Notes under the pieces: model-generated
Seen by the model: only the letters and a program-made list of their open reading frames with translations
Told to the model about the DNA's origin: nothing
Databases searched by the model: none
Shown here: one piece after another, positions 54,301-64,000 of the stretch
How the letters are laid out: each line of letters begins with the position of its first letter
Position numbering within the stretch: the stretch's first letter is position 1
Position numbers and translations under genes: made by a program
Assembly: GCF_000346465.2 (NCBI RefSeq)
Contig: NC_034011.1
Location: 10,137,458 to 10,201,457, forward strand
Source of the DNA: Prunus persica
Taxonomy: Eukaryota; Streptophyta; Magnoliopsida; Rosales; Rosaceae
Length of the DNA stretch: 64,000 nt
Direction: 5' to 3'

Positions 54301-55109
54301 GACTATGTTTTCATTGCTAGGAAAAAACAAGGAAAGGAACATGAATTATTATCGTGCTTTCTTTTTTCCTTGTTAAGCCAAATTCAGCCAGAAAACGATG
54401 AAAGGGGCTTGGTTTAGATATCATACGACGAATCACGATAGCCAGTAACGCAATGTTCAAATTCCTCCTTTTCTTTCTTTCCTTTCAGTTCTTCAGTAAC
54501 CAAACCAAAATGTCTAAGTAACAAGAAAGACGCCAAATTGACGAACAAACAAAAACCCATCTAATAGATTACTAAGCTAAATCAACATACATGTAAAAAA
54601 ATCTAATATCATATCAAAATCCATACATTTGAATAACCCATTATTCTCCAACCACCCAAACATCAATATTTACAATCAAATTACCCAACCAAACCATCCA
54701 ATCAAATGACAAACATAAGAAACACTAAACGAAACAAACCCAGATACGAAATCAATCAGCTCAGAAAAAAAGAAAAGACTAATGAAATTGAAACCTGAAC
54801 AGTAGTGGCTTGAGTGGAAGAGTCAGGGTCCTGAATGAGTTTTTTCATGCGGTCCATGAATTCTCTGTTCCAAATGAAATCATCAGAGGTAAGCGGGTCA
54901 TCTTCGCCTCCCCAGTACTTTCGGAGCTTGGTTGTGGTTGGTGGGCCACCATACTCCCCTGGAGCTACCCCAGTGGACCATTTCATGGGCTTCTTCTTGG
55001 GCAATAGGATCTTGGTCTGTCTTGGGTCTGGTACAGGTGGAGTTGCTGAGTCTGGGGAGATGGGTGTTGCTGTGGAGGTCACTGAGAGACAGTGGTTCAG
55101 AATTGCCAT
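51335..55109 (-). CDS. CGL160: CGL160, thylakoid ATP synthase assembly factor (plastid-targeted)
   Basis: Nine GT-AG exons on the minus strand: 55109-54795, 54217-54168, 54071-53993, 53894-53799, 53609-53529, 53397-53306, 52458-52366, 51826-51758 and 51479-51335, totalling 1020 nt and 339 residues. The N-terminus is Ser/Thr/Pro-rich like a chloroplast transit peptide. The soluble part has WSTGVAPGEYGGPPTTTKLR, KPSGFLSLNRVMTLDS, KWKLAPTRREQDKWDRATKA and VMFRELRRSQEDP. The C-terminal half has about four membrane segments (around LTLGLGGVGLVSAYV, YGVGLLGSVAYMRMLG, LLVPVVLVMIF and LIPMLVGFFTYKIATF), resembling ATP synthase protein I/AtpI. In Arabidopsis CGL160 helps assemble the CF0 c-ring into the thylakoid ATP synthase. 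The gene is convergent with PEPC. All exons keep phase and no stop interrupts the frame, so it appears functional. Exon 7's acceptor is duplicated just upstream. Confidence 0.92.
52441..52510 (-). repeat. Tandemly duplicated 3' splice site of CGL160 exon 7
   Basis: The block containing the exon 7 acceptor (minus strand GCATTCAG|CTATGGTGTTGG) is followed upstream by a diverged copy (GCATTCAG|CTATAGTGTTGG), 40 nt away (exon edges 52458 and 52498). Use of the upstream acceptor would add 40 nt and shift the frame. Confidence 0.75.
52722..52820. repeat. 42-bp tandem repeat in CGL160 intron 6
   Basis: Two full copies (52722-52763 and 52764-52805) and a partial third, starting ATTCTATTGGTTGCAT and containing ACAGATAAAACTATCAGGA. 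Confidence 0.85.
52963..52990. repeat. Short match to the TGTAACACCC LTR start
   Basis: TGTAACACCCTGAACCCA in intron 6 of CGL160 resembles the LTR starts at 38783 (minus) and 63973. No further LTR sequence is evident; it may be a remnant or chance. Confidence 0.3.
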
Positions 55110-55268
55110 TGCTTTTTTTGTTGATAATGAATCAATGACGATAAAGAAAGAGCTTCTGCTATTAATGGAACATACAAGTGTAATTTTTGTACGTTCGGGT
55201 CCTGTGTACTACCTTCCAATACACATGACACATAGAACATGTAGAAGTATTCTTCAATAAAACATCAA

Positions 55269-56070
55269 AATAAAATATGACTTATTATCATAAAACGTCT
55301 CTAAGATTTATAAAACTATCAGATTATATCTTTAATGTTTTTTTTGTTATTCGTGGTCCTCAAGGTTAGTATGTATGATCATAAATAGTCCCTGCCGTTA
55401 GGTTCCGTCAAAAACTCTGTTAGTTTCCTGGCGTGACATATATGTATATCACAAAACATCCTTGAGGTTCACAGACCTATCACAAATGGTCCTTATGAAA
55501 TTTTTTAATTTTTTAAATTTAAAATTCATAAAATTTTTGTTTTCTTTTTAAAATTTTATGAATTATAATTATTTAAAAATATATATTAAATTTTAAATAC
55601 ATGTGATACTATATTATTGTAGATGTTGGCTCCATATATATGCCACATCAACAAACTAATGAATTTTTTTAAAATAATTTAAAATTCATAAAATTTAAAA
55701 ATGAAAAAAACTAAAAGTTTAGGGTTCATAAATGATCCTCAAGATTAAAATCCTTCTACAAATGATTTTTTCATTTATAAATAATTTTAAAAAGAAAACT
55801 AAAATTTTATGAATTTTAAATTAAAAAATAAAAAAAAATTCATAGGGACCATTTGTGATAAATGTGTAAACCTCAGGGATGTTTTGTGATATATATGTAT
55901 GCCACGTCAACAAACTAACAGAGTTTTTGACAGAATCTAACGGCAGGAACCATTTGTGATTGCACATACTAACCTTGAGGACCATAAGTAATACAAAAAA
56001 ACATTAAGAATGCAATATGATAGTTTCATAAACTTTGTGGACGTTTTGTGATAATAAGCCAATAAAATAT
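55269..56070. mobile_element. Non-autonomous MULE with long inverted arms and 10-bp duplication
   Basis: The element body is 55279-56060, flanked by a perfect direct duplication AATAAAATAT (55269-55278 and 56061-56070), the size typical of Mutator-like elements. The terminal arms, roughly 230 bp each, are inverted repeats: the left begins GACTTATTATCATAAAACG and the right is the complement of GGCTTATTATCACAAAACG. The centre is AT-rich and also partly palindromic. No transposase. It lies about 160 bp upstream of the CGL160 start codon. Confidence 0.85.
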
Positions 56071-56137
56071 TTCCACATGTTCCATGTATGTATACATGGG
56101 ATGTATCATTCAACATACATGGATATATATATATATA

Positions 56138-56709
56138 TATATTGAGATTTTCTATTTAAACCTTGCAATTCTTTTTGTTCACCTCAATACTTAAATCATT
56201 AAGTTGTAAGTTTTATTATCGTATAAAAAGACAAAAAAAGGTTATCCAACTTAAGTACATTTATACACACACCCCATAGACCCTACCACTCTTCATATTA
56301 AGTTTTAGAAACCTCCTTCCAACTTCCTATTTACAAACTCTCTCTCTCTCTCTCTCTCCCTCTCTATTTCTCAAGTTCTCAACTCAACAATACCCAAGTG
56401 TTAGAATTCCAGTTACAATTTTTGGAGAGAGATAAAGCTGTTCTCTATCTAGAAAGTATTAAATTTTGGATTTGGGGTTTCATTTGTTTGTGTTTTTTCT
56501 TTTTGCTGGGAACAAAGAAAATTGTGGGGTTTATATAGAAAATCTCTTTTAGTTCTTATTTTTTCAGTTTTGGGTGTATTTAAGGGTAGTTTGGGAAGAT
56601 AATGGGGTTTTCTTAGAAATTGTGAAAATTTAAATTAAAAGTTGGGGTGAACTTAGAACATGGGGTGAACTAAGAGAAGTGTGGGGTTTAAATAGAAAAT
56701 CTCTATATT
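56138..56709. mobile_element. Inverted-repeat DNA element, 560 bp
   Basis: The termini are a perfect 19-bp inverted repeat, GAGATTTTCTATTTAAACC (56144-56162) and its complement (56685-56703). TATATT flanks both sides, but this lies in AT repeats and is weak evidence of a duplication. A third internal partial copy of the end sequence lies near 56526. Contains a (CT)n run at 56340-56360. Non-coding; superfamily unknown. Confidence 0.6.
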
Positions 56710-56890
56710 TTTTGGTAAGTACCATGAGATGTCTGGGCCAGCTTGCACGCACCTCGACAAATCCTCACTCACTGAGCCTGCCGATGGCCACCAGATGTTG
56801 CAACTATTAGGATTCGAACTGGAGAGCAAACCCAGCTAAACCCATGTATCTTTTCACATGTCCTGTGTGATTACCATAGGGCACCATCTA
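56707..56890 (-). mobile_element. tRNA-derived SINE
   Basis: On the minus strand an A-box-like GGTGCCCTATGG (about 56875-56885) is followed by the B box GTTCGAATCC (56810-56819). The 3' end reads ATCTCATGGTACTTACCAAAAAA, a tail shared with 56974 onward. No clear target duplication because it abuts the inverted-repeat element. Confidence 0.65.
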
Positions 56891-56973
56891 TTTTTAATGA
56901 AGCGCTAATTGAGTTTTTTTGTTTTGTTTGTTTTTTTTAAATACCGATTATAGCATGTTAAGGTGTTGGGGGA

Positions 56974-57065
56974 TTTTTTTTGGTAAACACCACGAGGTGT
57001 TCCCACACTCGAAGCTGGTGCTTCGGGCAAAGGAGATATGCGCCAACACAGGTCGTCCTACTTTG
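56974..57065 (-). mobile_element. SINE 3' end fragment
   Basis: The minus strand ends CACCTCGTGGTGTTTACCAAAAAAA, matching the tail of the SINE at 56707-56890. The promoter boxes are not evident here. Confidence 0.4.
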
Positions 57066-57860
57066 TGTTAGATGGGTGTGTGCAGGCATGCCAGCATGGT
57101 ATACCATGCATTCGAATATGATGTTGATGGAAGAATGGATGGATTGAGTGCGCTTGTTTGGATATGACTTCGCTCAAAGAGATTGTGGCCTATAGAGGAA
57201 CAGTTCTGAGCTGTCAGGTTCACGGCCTGAACTACAAGGTCATTGATTGGGGTCAATGGCAGAAGACGGTCGGTGGATTTGAATGGTGCTCCAGCGCCTC
57301 ACTAGATTGTTAAGGCTGTATGATATATGGAGTGGACGGAAAAATAACAGGGATGATCTAAGGGGCTGCATTTAGTCTTTGCTTTTGGCTATGGGTCCTT
57401 CGGTCATCATGGCTTTGAGTTATTAATTAATTTTTCGTTTGAGTGGCTGCCAATCAGTGCGCTTCCCAAAACAGTGGACATGTTCCCCTGCTGTTCAGTC
57501 TTATCCTCGGTCTCTGGCGATCTGGGTCGTGACAGAGTTCATGGTCTACGACCTATCCTGATTGGATGCCAACTTGAGTGGGTTGTGGATCTGCCTATGT
57601 TATAGCTGTTTTTGAATTAATGCCTTTAATCAAGGGGCAGAAAGCTTTTTTCCCTTCTAAAACTCCGTTCCAGGTTTCCTTCAGTGGGACCCTTGCGCAT
57701 GTCTCGAGGTAATGGGTAGGTCATTGGCCATTCTCAACTGTCTGCTCGCTCTCGACCCTGCGTACCATGATTGCGTTCTCCCATATGTTGTATGTTGGTG
57801 GCTCGACCTAGACCTCTCATACCGTGACCACGTGTGTTAACAACTAGGTCGTCATCTTAG
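57066..57860. other. Moderately GC-rich sequence of unknown nature
   Basis: This stretch is less AT-rich than its surroundings. It has no long open frame and no recognised domain on either strand, though its composition suggests decayed transposon or gene-derived sequence. Confidence 0.35.
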
Positions 57861-58306
57861 GCAACTTTTATCCATTGGGCCGAAAAATAGCCTCAACATG
57901 GGAAAGCTTGACCGATTTGGCTCTGTACTTTAAGGCCAGTTTCCCCCGAGCTCAAGCCAGAGGATTGATGACGTCAACGGTAAAAAAAATTTAAACCAAC
58001 GTGCGTTGACGTTAGCTCTGCGCAAGCTCCAATGGGTAGAAAATAGGTGTCACGCCCCCAGCGCTCCGATCTGCTTCTCCTCCTCCAATCCAACGGCTGG
58101 CATTTTTTTGATAATAAAATTATGAAAAAAATCGAAATTTTTTTTAAAAAATACTAAAAAATTCTGATTTTTTTTCCCTATAAATACCTATAAATACCCT
58201 TCACTTTCAACATCAATCCTCATACATTTTATTCTACTTCTACTATTATTCACTCTTTACTCAACATTTTCCTCTTTTTCACCTTGTATTTTTATTTCTT
58301 ATCTTT

Positions 58307-59370
58307 ATGGCTTCTTCTAACGAAATCGGAGGGGCATGGAGCACCATGGAAGATGTTTCCTTGTCTGAGGTTTGGCTACAAGTTTGTCATTGTCCCGTGT
58401 CAGGCAATGAGATAAAATTTTTTCATATGTCGAAAAAAATTCATGCCAAATTTTGTGAAAAAATTCCGGGGTCGACTCGTACAGAAATGGCATTGTCTAG
58501 TAGGTGGAAAATTCTCAATAAAGATTTGAAAAAATGGAGAGATGCCTTGACAAAAGCGATGGACAACTATAGAAGCGGGAAAAATCGTAGTAACTAGGTA
58601 AGTATTTTGTAATTTTCGTTTTATTAAGTTTAATGTCCTAATATATATATTTTGTTAATATTTATTGCATGTTCAATATTTTGTTAATATTTCTTGCATT
58701 TCCAATTGTTTCTTAATATTTCTTGCACTTCGAATTTATTTGTAAGGTTAATTGCATTTCCAATTTTTTTATTTTTGTTACTTGCATACCCAATATATTT
58801 TAAATATTTCTTGCATTTCCATTTTTTTTTTAAAATAGAGGATTCAAGCACAGATGTGGTTTGGTGCAACTGGGCAAGGCAAAAAAATTTTCAACCATCA
58901 TGAATGTTGGGAGGTGGTGAAAAATTGCAAACGCTTCAGAATTATTCCCACGGGTCCCGTTGTTAAATTAAACAAAACGCTACTCCGTGATTCAATGACA
59001 TCGGATTCACCTATCGATTCCCCTATGAGTCAAGATCACCCATCGAAAAGGAGCCAAGGCCCATTGGCCGAAAGGCTGCGAAGGCAACGAAAGTGGGTAA
59101 TTCGAGCAATAATACATCAAAATTTTTGGAGGAAATTGCAAGACAGAACCAAACTAGAATTGAAATGGAGCAGAAACGCCAAGAGGCCGAGATGACAATT
59201 CGAGCCGAGTATGCACAAGAAAGGGAGTATTTGAGCAAAAAAGAGATACAAAAGACGGATCGGGAAACCATGGCGATGGATACAAGCCATATGTCCCCTG
59301 AAACAAAACAATTTTGGAAGCTAGAACGAAGATTGCCTTTCACCGTCCATAGATGCTCCATTAAGTCAAC
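58307..59370 (+). pseudogene. Harbinger ORF1 (Myb-like/NAM-associated protein), broken
   Basis: Exon 1 (58307-58608) encodes a trihelix/Myb-like region: W..MEDVSLSEVW, then GSTRTEMALSSRWKILNKDL. It ends in a TAG just before a good donor GTAAGT. Exon 2 begins about 58839 and encodes AQMWFGATGQGKKIFNHHEC and WEVVKNCKRFRIIPTGP. A one-base frameshift near 59050-59065 leads to the other frame with FLEEIARQNQTRIEMEQKRQ and SHMSPETKQFWKLERR, the NAM-associated C-terminal block. It then runs directly into antisense transposase sequence at about 59331. The family binds DNA and assists the transposase. Non-functional. Confidence 0.75.
58664..58825. repeat. Degenerate repeat of TTGCATTTCCAATT in ORF1 intron
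   Basis: Five or so AT-rich variants of TTGCATTTCCAATT...TTAATATTTC in the intron between the two ORF1 exons. Confidence 0.6.
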
Positions 59371-60690
59371 TTGACGCCTTTCATGAATATACGAAGATTG
59401 CATCTCTGTATATCGATCTATCATCCGGGTCATGAAACGACCATCCCTCACCAACGGTTCCCGCTCAAACGGTTCTCCACTTGGCCCCATGGGCCTTTCA
59501 TAAATCCATGTCAAGGTCGTGGTCATTGGATTCGGTTCGTAGACCTCTAAAGCATCATAATCGTAGTCATCCTCCACAATCATATTATGGAGGATGATGC
59601 AAGTCATCATAATGCTTATGAGGATCTCCTCATCAAACATACGAGCAGCACCTCGAATAATCAACCACCGAGCTTGAAGGATGCCAAAACACCTTTCAAC
59701 ATCTTTCATGTATCCTTCTTGATAGGTAGCAAATAAGTTTTGCTTCTGGGATCGGGGATTCAGAATGGATTTGACAAATGTGGTCCACCTCGGGTAGATG
59801 CCGTCAGCTAGATAATACCCCGTATGGTAGACTGTATTGTTGACTTGATAGGTGATATTGGGGCCTTAACCTCTCAAAACATCTTTGAAGACGGGGGATT
59901 AACCCAGCACGTTGAGGTTATTTTCGGATCCAGCAACTCCGAAGAAGGCATGCCAAACCCATGTGTCGAAGCCAGCAACGGCTTCAAGGATAATACTTTT
60001 TTGGCCTTTTCTATTCTCGTAATCACCTTGCAAGGCAGTTGGGCAATTCTTCCATTGCCAGTGCATGCAGTCGATGCTACCAATCATTCCTGAAAATCCT
60101 CGAGCTTCGAATTTTTGTAGAAGTCGTTGGGGGTCCTTGGGAGTATGTCTACTCAGGTAGTCCCTAGTGTACAGAATTTCAACTGCATCACAAAATCTTA
60201 CCAAAGCCTCCAACGTAGTGGACTTCCCTATCCGGGCAATCTCATCCACATGATCAGCAGATGCTCCATACGCCAACATTCGTATAACAACTGTAAGCTT
60301 TTGCTCCGGAAGAAGTCCCAAAATCCCAGCAGCATCACACTTTTGAACAAAGTATGCATCATAATTGCAAATATCATGCATGACTTTATTCAACAAATGG
60401 GGTTGCATTCTAAATCGCCTTCGAAAATCAACATCAGAGTACAAAGAAGTTGAGATAAAATAATCTTCCAAAAGATTCTTACCTCGAGAATGCCTATGTC
60501 TGTCCACATTCCGGTGGCGGCCAACTTGTGAACCACGGCGGCGACCTTGGTTCTCTTCATCTTGCAAAGTCACTGCTATAACAACTTGTTCATCGACTTT
60601 TCTCTGTAATATATTGATTTCATCTGCTCTACGGTTTCTCTCATTTGTTTCTTGCTCTTGCCTCTCCAAGCATCTCCTAAAATCTTCCAT
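59332..60690 (-). pseudogene. Harbinger DDE transposase, two nonsense codons
   Basis: From the ATG at 60690 the protein has an N-terminal coiled region, then RRFRMQPHLLNKVMHDIC, KCDAAGILGLLPEQKLTVVI and GKSTTLEALVRFC, followed by the DDE nuclease. The first Asp is in GMIGSIDCMHW, the second in YYLADGIYPRW and the Glu in KDVERCFGILQARW, so all three catalytic residues are present. Two in-frame TAA codons at about 59898 and 59855 stand where the family has Gln, each explained by one C-to-T change. Past HLWTVKGN the frame continues into antisense ORF1, so the natural stop has been lost. It would need complementation to move. Confidence 0.82.
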
Positions 60691-60837
60691 TGAGAATGAA
60701 TGAAGTATGAATTCTAAACCATGAGAAATGAAAATATAGAAAGATGTGGTGTGAGAGGTATGAGCTGAGCCTCTGGTTTTATAGAAAATTTTGCCAAGAT
60801 AGAGATGCCACGTGGCTTGATTTGATTGGATGAAAAT

Positions 60838-61010
60838 CTTATCTGAAATTTAAAATTCATCAGAAATTTGAACCCAAATTTATCTGAAATTTGAATATTA
60901 AAATTCATCTGAAATTTGAACCCAAATTTATCTGAAATTTGAACCAAAAAATTTATCTAAAATTTGAATTTTGAAATTCATCCGAAATTTGAACCCAAAA
61001 ATCTTGTCCG
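60838..61010. repeat. Tandem repeat of ATTTATCTGAAATTTGAACC type
   Basis: Around seven variants of a short AT-rich unit (ATCTGAAATTTGAACCCAAA) lie upstream of the transposase start, probably subterminal DNA of the Harbinger element. Confidence 0.7.
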
Positions 61011-61439
61011 GAAATTTATCCGATTATGAATAGTCTTGACACGTAGGAACCCGAAAATCTTATCCGAAAATATTATCCAAATTAATTATTGAGGTAAAAA
61101 ATTTGTGGAAAAACAAAAAAAATGAATAGTAATTGCCCTTTGCCTTGGCAACGGGTAGAAACACAAAATACTATTTGCAAGGGCAACCACTATTCACATG
61201 AATAGTGGCAGCTCTAGCTCCCCCCTTGCCATGGCTAAGGAAAAACGAGTGGAGTTACTCTTAGCATTTGACTCAAAGGTTCGGTCGTTAATATACCACC
61301 ACGTGGCTGGCTCCTTGGTCGACAAATTTAGGCATAAACACACTGAAGAGAACAACCATGGAATCTTTATAACATATTTAAAACAGCTCAAAATGCCCCG
61401 AAACTATTCATCACAAGAGCATAATATAACAACTTAATA

Positions 61440-61573
61440 GTTTTGTATATAAAAAAAATTAATGAAAATATGAGAACATGGGTCTACTTCTATAGGACAC
61501 AACTAAATGCATTTTCATTCTAAATTTTAAAAATCTAAAAAAATAAATAACCATTTTGGCACATGTGGCCTAG
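61440..61573 (+). mobile_element. Helitron-like 3' end fragment
   Basis: Shares the phrases CTACTTCTATAGGACACAAC and TTTTGGCACATGTGGCCTAG with the elements at 14211 and 50040. It ends CTAG followed by T, the expected Helitron junction. Confidence 0.4.
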
Positions 61574-61798
61574 TGAAGAACAATTTGGGCTTTACCTTAT
61601 CAAAAGATCGGTCTCTTGAGCTCGTCTAGTTTTAGTTAATTTTAGTTTTCAGACCAAAAATCAATTTATTTTTTTGTGCATTATGATAAACATAGGACAA
61701 TGCTTCTCTCCGTACTAAAAAAAAAAAAATATTCCATTGTTTTTAAAAATAATTTTCCTTCATCATAGGTAAATTTTCGTAATTTTTGGTAAAAAGTT
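61574..61798. other. AT-rich spacer
   Basis: Homopolymer-rich sequence between the Helitron-like end and the LINE. Nothing coding seen. Confidence 0.4.
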
Positions 61799-63875
61799 AT
61801 GGGTTTAGTAAAAGTGAAGGAAAAAAAAGCAGTTTTGACAATTAAAAAAGGGAGAAAACATGATGTTCATAGGGGAGATCAACTGATGCTAGCGCAATTT
61901 ATGGGTATCCCTTGTGTTGATCACCATAGTCAGTATTTAGGCCTTCCTATGGTGCTGGATAAGAAGAAGGGTGCTAGTTTTAACCACTTAAAAGAGCGGC
62001 TCTGGAAAAAATTACAAACCTGGAAAGGAAAGTTGTTAAGCGGCGCCGGAAAAGAAATCTTAATCAAAGTGGTAGCACAGGCGATACCAATCTATACAAT
62101 GAGCTGTTTTTTATTACCTAAATATGTCTGCGAGGATCTCAACAAGCTGGTTGCACAATTCTGGTGGAATAGCTCTACTGAAAACAAGAAAATTCATTGG
62201 ATGGCTTGGGACAGGTTATGCGCTCCAAAAGAAGAGGGAGGCCTGGGCTTTAGAAATTTGCACGCTTTTAATCTAGCTTTGTTGGCCAAACAGGGGTGGC
62301 GCCTTCTCCAGAATCCGAACTCCCTGGTCACGAAAGTACTTAAAGCCAAATATTTTCCAACTCGTTCTTTTCTTGAAACTACGGTAAGTCCTTATGCCTC
62401 TGTTGTGTGGAAAAGTCTTTGTGACGCAAGAACAGTTATTATTCAAGGCTCCAGATGGCAAGTGGGGAGCGGGGATACAATTGGCATATGGGAGGATCGG
62501 TGGTTGCCACAACCCAATAGCTTCCGGATCTTCTCTCCCAGGCCTGAGCACAGTGCTATCACAAAAGTATCAGACTTAATTCATGGCGACTCACGGGAAT
62601 GGAATGCCCCACTGCTGCAAAATGTTTTCTTTCCTGAAGAAGTGATGCTCATTCGCTCTATCCCGCTAAGTCTGCGTCTGACACCCGATATGTTGGTGTG
62701 GCATTATGATAAAAAAGGTATGTTCACAGTTAAGAGTGCCTACCACGTAGCCAGATCGTTGCATTCCTCTACTGGCAGGGCATCCTCCTCAAATTCGGAT
62801 GCAGTCGCTAGGAATTGGTCTCTACTTTGGAAAGCCATTGTGCCAGCTAGAGTCAAGACTTTTTGGTGGCGTGTTATCTCTGGAATATTACCTAGAAAGC
62901 AAATTTGGCACGGAAAAAGGTGTCTCTAGATGAGGAATGTATGTTATGTGAGGGCCCAGTCGAATCTTCAATTCATATCCTTCGTGACTGCCCGTTTGCA
63001 ATCTGTGCTTGGCGTAGTTCGACATTAAGTAGTAGCAGGTGGAACAATGGTGCTCATTCACCCAAGGATTGGGTATTTCGCTGTGCAGAGCAACTAAGCT
63101 CTCAAGACTTTGCAACTTTTCTCATGGTGGGTTGGGCAATTTGGGAAGCACGTAATGGATTGCTATGGAATAATAAGAAAAGTCGGCCTGAACAAGTCAG
63201 CTTGCATGCATCTCTGAGGCTACAGGATTTTTTGCGGGTTAGTAATTGCTTGGGGTCTCAAAGTAGGCAAGGTCAAATAAAACAAATGTGGCAACCACCA
63301 CATGAGAACAGTCTTAAAATAAATGTGGATGGTGCTTGGAAGCCAGGGACCACGGAGGGTGGCGTTGGTGTGGTTGTGAGAGACTCCACGGGCAAATTTG
63401 TGGCGGGTTGTGCAACTAAATTGACTAATGTTTTCTCTGCGCCACAAGTAGAGGCCTTGGCTGCAAGAACAGGTACAATATTGGCGATGGAAAGGGGTTA
63501 TCAAAATGTTGTCTTTGAAAGTGATGCTCTCCAGATCGTTACAGCACTTCGAAATCACTCTATAGATAGGTCCGTCATAGGACCTGTGGTGGAGGATACC
63601 AAGAGCTTGCTGACACAGATCACTGGGGAAAGTTTTACCCATATTCGTCGTACTGCTAATGGTGTGGCTCATCGTTTAGCCCGTTTTGCCTTGCATATTG
63701 GGGTTCTTTATACTGGTTCGAGGAACCTTCTGATTTTATTTCTGACATATTGTACGAAGATTGTAATTCGTGACCGAGGAATTTCTTTTGCCCTTGATAC
63801 GAGTTCAAACTTCTTGTATTACCTTTTTTACATCAATAATATTCTATCGCTTATCATAAAAAAAAAAAAAAGTGG
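61799..63875 (+). mobile_element. LINE (L1-type), 5'-truncated, with poly(A)
   Basis: Only the C-terminal third of LINE ORF2 is left. Endonuclease and the reverse transcriptase catalytic core are missing, the usual outcome of incomplete reverse transcription. LINE homology becomes convincing from about 61880. The copy ends with a run of 13 A residues at 63859-63871. I could not identify a target duplication. Confidence 0.88.
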
Positions 63876-63888
63876 TAAGTATAAATAG
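61799..63888 (+). pseudogene. LINE ORF2 C-terminal region: RT thumb, zf-RVT and RNase H
   Basis: The first frame (61799-62929) has the post-RT segment YLGLPMVLDKKKGASFNHLK, WKGKLLSGAGKEILIKVVAQ, AIPIYTMSCFLLP and WNSSTENKKIHWMAW, then the first part of the zinc-finger-like zf-RVT domain (VKTFWWRVISGILP). A one-base frameshift at about 62895-62905 moves to the second frame (from about 62905). That frame supplies ECMLCEGPVESSIHILRDCP (CxxC...H...C) and then an RNase H (RVT_3): KINVDGAWKPG with the first Asp, PQVEALAAR with the Glu, VFESDALQIVTAL with the second Asp, and RRTANGVAHRLARFAL. The tail is non-coding. Not functional because of truncation and frameshift. Confidence 0.85.
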
Positions 63889-63972
63889 AAAAGGCACTGA
63901 AAAATCTTATGTCAACCCTAGAAACTTTGAACGTGCTCTACGCTTTTCAGAGTGGGTGTGCTTGTCAAGTGG

Positions 63973-64000
63973 TGTAACACCCCGACCCAGTTTAATCGCC
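63973..64000 (+). mobile_element. Start of an LTR (TGTAACACCCCGACCC type), cut by window edge
   Basis: TGTAACACCCCGACCCAG starts at 63973 and matches the LTR start at 38783 (minus strand). Only 28 bases are inside the window. Confidence 0.5.

Larger units (their letters stand above)
57900..61270. mobile_element. PIF/Harbinger DNA transposon, degenerate
   Basis: It combines the two genes of a Harbinger element, facing each other: an ORF1 (plus) from 58307 and a DDE transposase (minus) from 60690. A likely right end is near 61247-61265, where the plus strand reads GAGTGGAGTTACTCTTA with a TTA that could be half of the 3-bp duplication. The left end was not located, so its limit is approximate. 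Both genes are broken and their 3' ends are fused. Confidence 0.7.

Noticed and set aside
54810..55260. Plus-strand frames of 65-141 codons over CGL160 exon 1
   Set aside because: Antisense shadows of a well-supported coding exon.
60714..60947. 77-codon repetitive minus-strand frame
   Set aside because: It is a translation of the AT-rich tandem repeat upstream of the Harbinger transposase.

Overview
The window looks like nuclear DNA of a eudicot plant, probably Rosaceae. The evidence is intron-rich plant genes with GT-AG introns, plant-specific families (ALOG, plant-type PEPC, CGL160) and dense plant transposons. Placing it in Rosaceae rests on my memory of the CACTA end repeats and LTR styles, so it is an inference. 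I see no prokaryotic, organellar or viral gene set and no CRISPR array.

There are three host genes. (1) An intronless ALOG/LSH-type developmental regulator lies at 9026-9565 on the minus strand. (2) A ten-exon plant-type phosphoenolpyruvate carboxylase lies at 43154-48700 on the plus strand. (3) A nine-exon gene at 51335-55109 on the minus strand encodes the thylakoid ATP synthase assembly factor CGL160. The last two are convergent, 2.6 kb apart. The PEPC gene has a net 14-nt loss in its largest exon that breaks the frame; all other exons and splice sites are intact.

The rest is mostly mobile DNA. Positions 1-4027 are the 5' part of a CACTA element (minus strand) whose transposase is split by a 1292-bp solo LTR flanked by a 5-bp duplication. 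From 4 to 21 kb there is AT-rich intergenic DNA with a tRNA-derived SINE (18-bp target duplication), two foldback elements, a solo LTR, a Helitron-like end and a bare poly(A) retroposition scar. From 21.2 to 34.1 kb a unit of about 1.4 kb is repeated three times in tandem. One copy carries a Tourist-like MITE. Another is interrupted by an 8.6-kb gag-only LTR retrotransposon (23321-31910) with readable LTRs, primer binding site, polypurine tract and target duplication. That element also carries an antisense spliceable ORF next to its 3' LTR. A 3.16-kb solo LTR spans 35624-38783. Downstream of the genes come MULE-type elements at 49.0 and 55.3 kb, another inverted-repeat element, SINEs, a degenerate PIF/Harbinger element (58.3-61.3 kb), a 5'-truncated LINE (61.8-63.9 kb), and the start of an LTR at the right edge.

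I found no clearly new biological system. The observations most worth a second look are the PEPC frameshift, the antisense spliced ORF in the gag-only retrotransposon, the duplicated 3' splice site in CGL160, the palindromic 12-mer cluster in the solo LTR, the GC-rich cargo of the MULE next to PEPC, and the poly(A) scar.
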